Positions 30,561 through 38,104 of a DNA stretch of 38,104 nt are shown here, piece by piece. Every line of letters begins with the position of its first letter. Position 1 is the stretch's first letter. The position numbers were made by a program, and so were the translations under genes. Below the pieces are notes generated by a model, which searched no databases, was not told the origin of the DNA, and worked only from the letters and a program-made list of their open reading frames with translations. Source of the stretch: Gracilaria domingensis (Eukaryota; Rhodophyta; Florideophyceae; Gracilariales; Gracilariaceae); assembly GCA_022539475.1 (NCBI GenBank), contig VCMS01000257.1, positions 1-38,104 of the forward strand, given 5' to 3'.

Positions 30561-30793
30561 ATGAGTTCAGTACCGAATAGAAAGTAAATATGCTTGTGAA
30601 TGTTGCAGCTGCCTGCAATACGCGTTGTTGTACATGTACACTGGAGCTCTTCATCTGTAACGGCGATATTTGCGACCCATTGGGCACCTCAAATTCCTAA
30701 AAAGCAGGAACTGCGGAGTCTCCCGGAATATCTGAACCATGCACCCCCCCCCCCCCAACAATTTCGTTCCTTCACCCCGTTTATCTCCACAAC
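30561..30793. other. Short intergenic with poly-C tract
   Basis: This stretch links two plus-strand genes. A run of C residues near 30743-30756 differs in length and pattern from the left arm, as expected for a slippage-prone tract. No other feature is seen. Confidence 0.5.
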
Positions 30794-33188
30794 ATGGGTA
30801 TAACGCCGAGAAAGCGAAATAGTACGCAGCGGAACAAGAGTGGACAGAAGAAGAGAAGAGCATCGGATGATACGAATCAGGCTACAAGCACCGCACTTCC
30901 TAAACGGAAGTCGTCCTCGACGAAGGAGAGAGTCAGTGGGCGTCCTTCTACAGGACTCTCTCGCCCATCTCGCAGCGGAGCGTCTTCCGGGATTGCGTCA
31001 AGAATTCGTGGATCAGCGAACGATGTCGTGCCGTCAACTGCCGATAATGCAAATCGTGCATCTGTCTCTGCTCCTCAAGAAATGAGGTAACTCGGCCCAG
31101 CGGGTCAGGACAGGAGGGCATGACAACTGGAACTGAAGAGGTTCGTATGACACCAAAACCTTCATGTCCCCGGCCGATATCGAAGACCGGAGCTACTGGG
31201 GCGCGGGTTACGCCACCCAGTGGATCTGGACAACAAGGGAAATGACGAGAAGTCGTGAGAGCCCTAGTATATTAAGATCGTCACGTCCATCCCTGTCTTC
31301 TAGAACTGGGGCCGCTATGAATCGTATCATGCCTCGCAATGGGTGCGGACAAGGGAGAAAGACAATAAGAAATCGAGAGACAACTGATAGACGAGTTACT
31401 CATCAACCTTCCCCTCTTTCCAGAACGGGGGCCGTTGCAGCTCGTACGAGGCCCAATTCATCTGGTATACCATGCCATGGAGGAGGACAGACACGGGAGT
31501 TGCAGCTCGGAGCCCGTGCCAAGGGTGGACACAGACCGCCTGCAGCCTCTCGTGTCTAAGGGTATGGCACATGAGGATAGTTCCGATAACGAAATAACAC
31601 CGAATCCTGCGGCATTACCGGAGCCTGTCGCCGAAGAGGCTAGGGAAATACCGAAAGATATCCATACTGGTGTGAAATCAACCTCTATGAACAGACGTGA
31701 TCTTTTAAATGAACTGAATTGCTTGAAATAAAAGGTTAAGACGCTACAAGAGGACTTGATGGTTCGGGGAATTCTAGTGAAGGTCGCCCAAGAGCAGAGT
31801 ACGGCTTTGAAAAAGAGGCTTGAAGAGAAGGATCTAGTCATTGAAGGGCTAAGAGGGGCACTGAAACAGGAGGGAGATAGGAGTACACGTGCTCGTGAAC
31901 CTGGGCAGACAGGTCGAAAGAAGCATAAAATTGAGGTGTGCGACGAGTTTCGAGGGGTTGCTCGAGCAGTGTATCACAACATGCTGACGTGGGCAAGGAG
32001 AGAAACAAGTGAGCTATGGCTCGAAGGTGAGTCGCTCACCCGAAACTGAGGTAACCGTGCCGAGAAGGTGGAAGACGCAACTGAGAGTGGGGAAGGGCTT
32101 ATTGAGCCGGAGGAAGGTGGTTCATACATGGTTCCTAAAAACCCCGTGGAGCTCTTGGGCAGTTTTGGCATGTTCACACCGTCGGTAGAGGGGGGCCAGA
32201 TGCTTTGCTGAAGAAAATGGTTGAAAGCGAGTTGAAGGAGTTGAGCTGGGAAGGTATTAGAAAAGCATCTCTTACCGACAGGTGTATACTGGAACTTTGT
32301 GCAGATATGTGCCTTAGGCAGAGAATGCGGCAGACCATGAGTGACGTCGTGGGCGTTCGTAAGAGAAATTCGAGGGATAAACTATTTCTGCTCCTGGGGT
32401 ACGATCTGATTTGGAGAAGAACAAAGCTGGTAGAAGAGAATGCTGACGAACTCACAATGCAGTTGAAGGAAGCGCAGGAGAACATACTGCGTCTTGACGA
32501 AAATGGTGTACCGAACACTTCATGGTGGAGAAAAGCCCCATTTGTTCGTCTAAAGTACTCCAATACGGACAATGTCGAGGATATGCCGACGGAAGATCAA
32601 GACTTGTTCTTCCGAAACCGTGTCGGGGTACAAGTGCTGAAGGAGTTTATTGGGTATGATGTGGAAGACAAGGATACGGGCACCTTTTTAGATGGCACAA
32701 TACTGTTGCTCGCACGTTTGGACGCTTGGGTGTTGACGGTTGTGAGCCTTCTAAGTACGGATGTGTCAAGGGGTGGCCAGAGACAGAAACTGTTTACAAA
32801 GAAGTTTGCAGAACTGCTACCTCTGTGTTTAAAGAATGTTCTGGGGGATGTTAGGCAACGTCTCTTGAGGACCAATTCCAGCGAGTTTCATAATTTTGGA
32901 ACGACAACGGAAGATTGGACTAAGGTTCTTGGTAATGACATGAGAGAGGCTACATTTGGATATCGAATGCCGTCGAACGGAAGACTTTACCTCACTGTGA
33001 AAGAACAATTTTTTATTGACAGTGTGAGCCGAAGATTGGGGTCTATTAGCGATTGTTTCGTTGGTGAATGCGAGGAAGGGGATATGGAGTTCAAGGAAAT
33101 GGACATGAACGATTTCGGAAGTAACACAGGATCACAAGAAAAGGCACCACAAGGTGAACATGTAGAGGATGGAGCCCTTAATGTTTAA
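30794..33188 (+). pseudogene. Basic repeat-containing coiled-coil protein, right copy, broken
   Basis: Starts at the ATG at 30794 (MGITPRKRNSTQRNK), with basic clusters such as GQKKRRAS. Degenerate repeats of roughly 35-40 residues with SRTGA and SGSGQ follow. Next come a coiled coil (around NELNCLK to LEEKDLVIEGLRGALKQ) and a folded-looking C-terminal part, open from 32205 to the stop at 33186-33188. Compared with the left arm there is a one-base loss near 31080, another near 31245, and a GAA-to-TAA change near 31729, so it cannot be read through. The C-terminal 327 codons (LFLLLGYDLIWRRTKLVEEN and onward) are clean and could form a separate product. It overlaps the end of the transposase gene by 11 bases, tail to tail. 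No family recognised. Confidence 0.62.
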
Positions 33189-36100
33189 GGCTGTACAAGG
33201 TCAACGTGCTCAGTTGGTCCTTCATCTGAATCATGATAGAATCGATTGATGTAGAATCGGTGTTGAAACCATTGAAGTGGAGGACAAAAGGTGGAGCAGG
33301 GTAGTTTGATCGGACAACATGGACAGTTCCCTGTAGTGCAGAAGCCGGAACCATCCCGTACCAAGGAGTTAACTCTACGATAGTCTTCGCTTTGGAATGA
33401 CGAGGGAACGGAAGAGTGTGGTTCTTTTCATCGTTTGTAGCCCATCGTAAAGATATGCATTTCAATATGTGGTCGATGTTTGTTGCGGGGGGTAAAACCT
33501 CGAAATACCGGACGAATGCCACCTCTGGTGCGGTAAATGCAGAATCAAGGAGAGATATTCGAATCAGAGCGACTACCTGGGCAACCCAAGTCTCTGAATC
33601 TTCTCCGCTTACCAATACAGTGGAAAACTTTGGCTTTCTACTGGGACCAAATGCTGGAGAAGCGAAGACACGTTGGATGATGGGGTATTTGGGTCGTCCC
33701 AGCTTAAGTGCCTTAGAAGACGAATCGAAGTGTTCAAGAGTCGGAACGAAACCGCCTTTCACGAGGACCGAATTCACCAGAGTTATCCTTGTCTTTTCTG
33801 GGAAGTATGTAATAGAGTGCTCATCCAGTGTTTCTTTCACGAGACTGAGGAAAGGAGGAAGGGCCTGTTCACCAATTTGATCAAGAATCGACCTTGTGTC
33901 CGTACTTGAGAACATTTCTCTAACAGCAGTCCATGTTTTTGAACTGGACATACTTGAAACACAATGTTGAAGAGCTCGTAAAGTGAAAGAACGCCCTCTC
34001 ATTGCAAACCGAGGAAGCTGTGTGGAAGTTCCTGGTAAACCAGGATTACGCTGGTAAGGAGTATTGCCATTCCATTGCTTTCTAACATTTCCGTGCTCAA
34101 TGGAGCGAATAGTCTCCTCCACAGCCGTTGCTGTTCTTCTGGACGTCTTTTTGTAGTGTCTTTTAAATAGCAGGTGTGCATGTTCGTATATGCCTGCGTC
34201 GTAGTACTTGATACTTCCCAGACGGCGAATATCGTCCACGAGATGATCGAGAAGATGAAACTTCAGAGTTCCCAGTCTGGAGGGATGAAAATCCGCCAGA
34301 GTCTTTGTTGCGGAACGCTTGAAGGCTTCAATCTCCGAACTAAGACACAGGAGAGAGCTTTCAGTCCAATACGGGTCACGATTGTATCTGAATAAGGTCG
34401 AAAGCAAGTCCGAGTACTGAGAGAAAACGGTTGTGATTGGGGCAACGTCCTGTTCTCCACAGCATATGTCAAAGAATGCTCCTATGAAGGGAAAGACCAT
34501 GTCAAGTGCTTTGTATTTTTTGGCCTTCAGCATTCCACGGAGACCGTCTTTCGTGAAGATACCATTCAAAGATTTGCCTTTCTCCTGCGTGGAGAAATCG
34601 ATATGTAATCCTTTGGCAGGAGAATCGCGTTCTATGGCAGCTAGAATTGCGTTTGCATGGTTGAAGAGTTGGGTGCGTATCGTTCGAAATGAACGCGATG
34701 CAGATGTTCCTATTGTGGTGCACAGGGTGTCTGACTGCAGTCTCTCGATTGTGGCCGTTTTTATCAACTTTGAGATGCCGAGATGCAAGTTGTGTAATGG
34801 TTCGAATGAGAACAGACTGTATGGAGACAATCCCGGGATCATTCCAAGGCTTACGGAAGTTTCGAGGAACGAAGGAATGAGAGATATGGAATTTGAACGC
34901 ATCAGAGTATCCGCTTGAGATCTACTCTCCCTCGCACGACGGGACGTCTTTCCGCCTCGTCTTTTCGTGCATGTTGCAAGATAGCTGTGTATGTCTTTCG
35001 GATGCTTTTCGTGTGCTTTTGAGAACGTCCGTTGAATGAGGTGGGAATAGGACTGCATAAAGATGAGCGAGGGGCTTTGCATCTATGACACGGGCTTTCC
35101 GTTTTGGTGCCATGAAGAATAGACAGAATGTCCTTAGCCTCAGGAATATCCGCACAATAACTTGCAAGCAGAGGATGGCACACTCGACTTAGTTTGTCTT
35201 CGCCGATGAACTGAAAACCTTTCTGCGTGAGATTTAGAATGGGCTCCAGGACTTGACGAAGAGATTCTTGAAGGATTTGCATCCTGGACTCGCGTAGAGA
35301 CTTGCTAGAAACAAATGGCATTGCGTCTGCTTCAGATGCGGAAACCTCGATCAGTGTGGTAGGGAAGTATGCCACTACTGTGAGGTCATCACGGATACAC
35401 TTACGGCGAAGCTGGTCGGAGAAGTTGAGAAATATGAGGTGAAGAGGATAGGCGGTAACCGATATTTGCTTTAGAGTTGTTGAAGACTTATCGGTGTATA
35501 CCTGCAGAAGACCTACGAAAGATTCACTGTAACTTATTTCTTGGGAGTACCACACTATTCTACTATCCAAAGAGCCCATGACCATTTCCTTAAGTTTTGA
35601 GGTGGCGTCTCTTGCGAGAGAGCCGGACATGGGGTGAGATATTTTCGTGGAGTGGGTCTGAGGTATAGGGTGAAAGAATGTGTTTTCGTTGTTAGCCAAC
35701 TGGAGCTGTTTCACAAGTGTCTGAACGGGGTCTCTCGTGTAGAGGGTGGCGCTGAACTTACATCCTTCTGGCGAGACAGTTCTGCGATTGAACCCGTCCT
35801 TTGAGGCGTATCGTTCGAAAATGGCGTTCTTCAGTTCTGTACAGCGCTTGGAACTTGTTATGGTCTCGTTGAATCGCTTTTGCGAGAATCGCGGGTCCCA
35901 AAGTAGCCCAATTAGCTCGTCCGCCTCACGATGACCAAGGTTGGAAGCTACTGAAGCCAGACAAACCGTGAGATAATCCATATGCAAATCACCGAAGGCC
36001 TCCTCAGAAGGCACTGGGCGGGAACTGCTTCCGTGTTCTCGCTGTAATGACGCGGGACCCGGGGAAGGAGAAACACAATGCGAAGTGTCCGGAATGGGAG

Positions 36101-36362
36101 GGGCGCACGGAGTGGGGTCGACGATGTCCTCGGACACTGGAGGCTCGGGAAGGCGACAAGGGGCAGTGACCGTTTCGGAAGATGCGGGCGCGGGTGCGGA
36201 AAGCTTGAGACGCTTGCTTCTCCGAATGGGCCGGCTATTGTCGTCTTCCAGCGCTGCTTTCAGACGAAACGGGCAATGGTTGACATGCTGTTGAAGGGAT
36301 AAGACTCCTCGGCGAGTAACGAAGGGGCACCCACGCTTCTTATGTGTACAGTAGTACACCAT
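33178..36362 (-). pseudogene. Plavaka-like (CACTA-type) transposase with one frameshift
   Basis: I take the ATG at 36362 (MVYYCTHKK), the first ATG of the long frame. An N-terminal C2HC-type finger follows (CTHKKRGCPF, then LQQHVNHCPF). The first frame continues to 34902 with the transposase core pattern DKSSTTLKQISVTAYPLHLI, LRRKCIRDDL and CHPLLASYCADIPEA, then CHRCKAPRS. The second frame (open 35082-33178) carries LFSFEPLHNLHLGISKLI, GTLKFHLLDHLVDDIRRLG and a YYDAGIYEHAHLLFKR segment. These match, in order, the landmarks of Plavaka-type DDE transposases (nuclear cut-and-paste enzymes) as I know them. The two frames overlap, and the change of frame falls at about 34925-35000. It is either a real mutation, making a dead transposase, or a sequencing error; no slippery site is evident. 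Confidence 0.78.
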
Positions 36363-36772
36363 GGGAAGAACAAATGACTGAGAAACTACGACAAAGACTG
36401 CAAGGGAAGGGCGTCCGAAGGGAGAAGGAGGTCGAGCGACAGTCAATATCGACGTCTTGCTCAGAACGGAGAATATATTTTGAGTTTAAATCACGTGCTT
36501 TCGTTCAAAAAGGAACGTAGGTGCACGTCGACCTCAACACAAGGGTGTACTTCTCGTACTATCTACCACTGGTAATAAACCTGTGGTTCCCCAACGTTGT
36601 ACGCTGTACACTTGTCCAATCTCGCACAGAAAAAAAATCTCTTCCGTCCGCCGCCGCCGCCCCCGTCCAACGTCCGACCTTCTGTTACCGTCGTGATCCG
36701 TGCCATCCTCGCGTTCTACTCCGCTCCGTCGTACTTTTTTCCGCCCTCGCACTCGCTACGAAGTAGCGTGCT
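36363..36772. other. Upstream region of the transposase
   Basis: Contains a TTTAAATCACGTG sequence near 36484 and a pyrimidine-rich CCGCCGCCGCCGCCC tract near 36649, but no gene that I can support. Short frames on both strands look random. Confidence 0.35.
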
Positions 36773-36853
36773 GAGAAAGAGAATGAAGTACGCTTCATCT
36801 CTGCTTAATGGATTCCATTAAGCGGACATGAAGCGTACCTCATTCTCTTTCTC
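36773..36853. repeat. 81-bp imperfect palindrome (hairpin)
   Basis: Arms of 39 bases at 36773-36811 and 36815-36853 around the apex ATT, with about four mismatches. The arms begin GAGAAAGAGAATGAAGTACG. The sequence beside it repeats parts of one arm (CATAAAGCGGACAT at about 36871) and has another small hairpin (CATCCGT...ACGGATG). It sits about 400 bases upstream of the transposase start, where subterminal or terminal repeats of the element would be expected. That role is inference. Confidence 0.7.
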
Positions 36854-37111
36854 CGCCCTCGTCGGACGCCTCCATAAAGCGGACATCATCCGTATCTCAC
36901 GGATGTATTCCGTGCAGTTTTTTTGTACGTTCTCTTCAATACTCTTCTTTGTATCTTTTCTCTAAGCTAACCCATCGTCACCACGTTTTTTCGCGCTATG
37001 CGACATGTAAACGGCAGAAAATAAGCTTTGGGTTACCGGGTTCCCGTTTTCAACCTCCAGCTCGTTCTATTTGTTCAACTACGTTCTGCTTACGATATGT
37101 TCCATCTTGTT

Positions 37112-38037
37112 CTACGTCTTGCTACTCACATTGACTTGATTGAAGGTAACCACTCTTTGACGTGCGTCCTTTGTATTTCTTCCGACGTCCACAACGACTG
37201 TAAGTATGCGACCAGTTTCATTTCGTCTCTCAAGATCGATCTCTGACTGCTCGTGTAACCTATCACGCTGTATTGCCGATCTTGGTTCACTGTCTTGCGC
37301 CATAGGCGTCTCTAGCGTCTCGCATCTTGCGCTACTCTTGGTTTGTTGGCGATCTTGGTTCCGCCATAGACTCTTCTCTCTTCTCGCGTCTTGCGCTGCT
37401 TTTCGTGTATTGGCGATATTGGTTGATATTGGTTGACTGGCTTGGGCGATACGTTCATCATTGGCGATCTTGGTTGACAAGGTTGCGCCATAGGATGGTC
37501 TCTCTCTTCTCGCGTCTTGCGTTACTTTTGGTGCATTGGCGATATGGTTTGACTTGGTTGCCTCATAGGCTCGCATCTCTTCTCGCGTCTTACGTTGATC
37601 TTCTTGTATTGGCGATCTTGGTTGACTGGCTTGCGGGATAGGCGATTCTGGTACTTGGTTGCGACATAGGCTGCTCTCTCGTTCATCGCATCTTGCCGTA
37701 TGTTTGCTGCATGGGCATTCTTGGTGTCGTTGCTTGTGAGTTCTCGCTCCCGGACCTTTCGCGTTTTACCATGAATGGATTGCTGGTAATCTAACCGATT
37801 CTTTTTCCTTCTTCTTCTTCCTTTTGCGGTTACTAAGTTCCTCAAATTTTCTAGCGCAACGTTTCTGTTTTGCTTTATCAATGGTACGTTCCATCGCATT
37901 TCAAATGTATCGCAACGGATCATTTGACTAACTTTGGATACTTTCTGCTTGGCGTAACCAGGTAAATGACTTTTGATGCGGACGTAGCTCAACGAGTTGG
38001 CAGGTGGAAGGTTTCTCAAAGTAGGGTAACCATGCAT
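37112..38037 (-). CDS. Lys/Arg-rich repeat protein in two overlapping frames
   Basis: Frame one runs from the ATG at 38037 (MHGYPTLRNLPPANSL) for 171 codons to 37522 and has a basic cluster KGRRRRKKNR. Frame two (37576-37112) continues with repeats of the type IAN-x-x-K-x-x-QDARREKS. Because the DNA under the second half is a tandem repeat, the switch of frames may reflect an indel within the repeats. The first half (KQKVSKVSQMIRCDTFEMRW) looks like ordinary coding sequence. No family is recognised. It could be a host gene or belong to another repeat element, so the call is weak. Confidence 0.4.
37268..37735. repeat. Minisatellite with ~50-76 bp diverged units
   Basis: The phrase TTGGCGATCTTGGTT or close variants recurs at about 37273, 37347, 37410, 37461, 37537 and 37609, with weaker relatives at 37640 and 37711. 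CTCTTCTCGCGTCTTGCG occurs between them. Spacings are about 73, 63, 51, 76 and 72 bases. Confidence 0.75.
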
Positions 38038-38067
38038 CTGGGCATGGATTCCCTACATGGGACCGGA

Positions 38068-38095
38068 GAGGATGAGGCGCTTCGGCCTCATCCTC
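38068..38095. repeat. Perfect 11-bp-arm hairpin
   Basis: GAGGATGAGGC, loop GCTTCG, then GCCTCATCCTC, about 30 bases upstream of the start of the basic repeat protein. Function unknown. Confidence 0.55.
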
Positions 38096-38104
38096 GTGGA
38101 GTGC

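Larger units (their letters stand above)
17866..33048 (-). repeat. Right arm of giant inverted duplication
   Basis: Reverse-complement partner of bases 1-16601. The inner boundary lies in a shared stretch reading GCAGAAC-x-CAGACGAT, after which the two sides diverge into the central spacer. The outer boundary is set only by the window start on the left, since base 33048 pairs with base 1. The duplication may therefore continue into the transposase gene. This arm keeps the methyltransferase-SET gene intact but lacks the dioxygenase half of the neighbouring gene. Confidence 0.97.

Noticed and set aside
1..33048. Treating the palindrome as a pure assembly artefact
   Set aside because: The arms differ by a 1.6-kb deletion, a 120-bp difference, a 63-bp deletion and many independent lesions, so they are two real, diverged copies. 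Joining of two haplotypes cannot be excluded without reads.
37268..37735. CRISPR-like array
   Set aside because: Repeat units are diverged and unevenly spaced with no constant repeat or unique spacers, and the DNA is eukaryotic. It is a minisatellite.
38068..38095. Rho-independent terminator
   Set aside because: No T tract follows, and the context is eukaryotic. Kept only as a hairpin.

Overview
The window is eukaryotic DNA of roughly balanced base composition. Its genes are long and show no sign of introns: one intact reading frame is 1,045 codons and others are 290-840. The evidence for a eukaryote is a SET domain, an SV40-type nuclear localisation signal, TATA-like boxes, an LTR-retroelement gag frame and a Plavaka/CACTA-type transposase. 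No ribosomal or organelle marker is present, so I cannot name the organism. An intron-poor alga, oomycete-like protist or fungus would all fit.

The dominant structure is a giant inverted duplication. Bases 1-16601 reappear in reverse complement at about 17866-33048, at an identity I judge by eye to be in the high nineties. A 1.26-kb single-copy spacer in the middle carries a gag-like retroelement fragment on the minus strand. The left arm is cut by the window edge. Reading outward from the centre, each arm holds: (a) an LTR/leader-like stretch, (b) an acidic/basic coiled-coil protein, (c) about 125-bp tandem units with internal dyad symmetry, (d) a fragment of a host ribulose-phosphate 3-epimerase gene, (e) a ketopantoate-reductase-like Rossmann protein, (f) a convergent pair of HAD-phosphatase paralogues, one with the catalytic Asp and one without, (g) a ParB-domain/2-oxoglutarate-dioxygenase fusion gene, (h) a palindromic divergent promoter region, (i) a gene fusing a beta-class DNA amino-methyltransferase to a SET domain, and (j) a large basic, repeat-containing coiled-coil protein. 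Right of the duplicated part lie a frameshifted Plavaka-like transposase on the minus strand (33178-36362), a strong 81-bp hairpin, and a repeat-built Lys/Arg-rich reading frame.

The two arms have decayed differently. In the left arm the methyltransferase-SET gene is shredded and has lost the SAM-binding motif, and the ParB-dioxygenase gene has lost its start codon and has four frameshifts, although its dioxygenase half remains open. In the right arm the methyltransferase-SET gene is intact, the ParB half is intact, and the dioxygenase half is removed by a 1,621-bp deletion at a 4-base microhomology. The catalytic HAD gene, the Rossmann gene and the coiled-coil gene are open in both arms.

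The most interesting reading, which is inference, is a large mobile element or composite whose cargo is a chromatin/DNA-modification module. It would combine a DNA methyltransferase and a histone-type (SET) methyltransferase in one protein with a divergently transcribed ParB-dioxygenase protein. The two genes sit behind mirror-image copies of the same promoter, separated by a palindrome with TTAGGG/CCCTAA at its centre.
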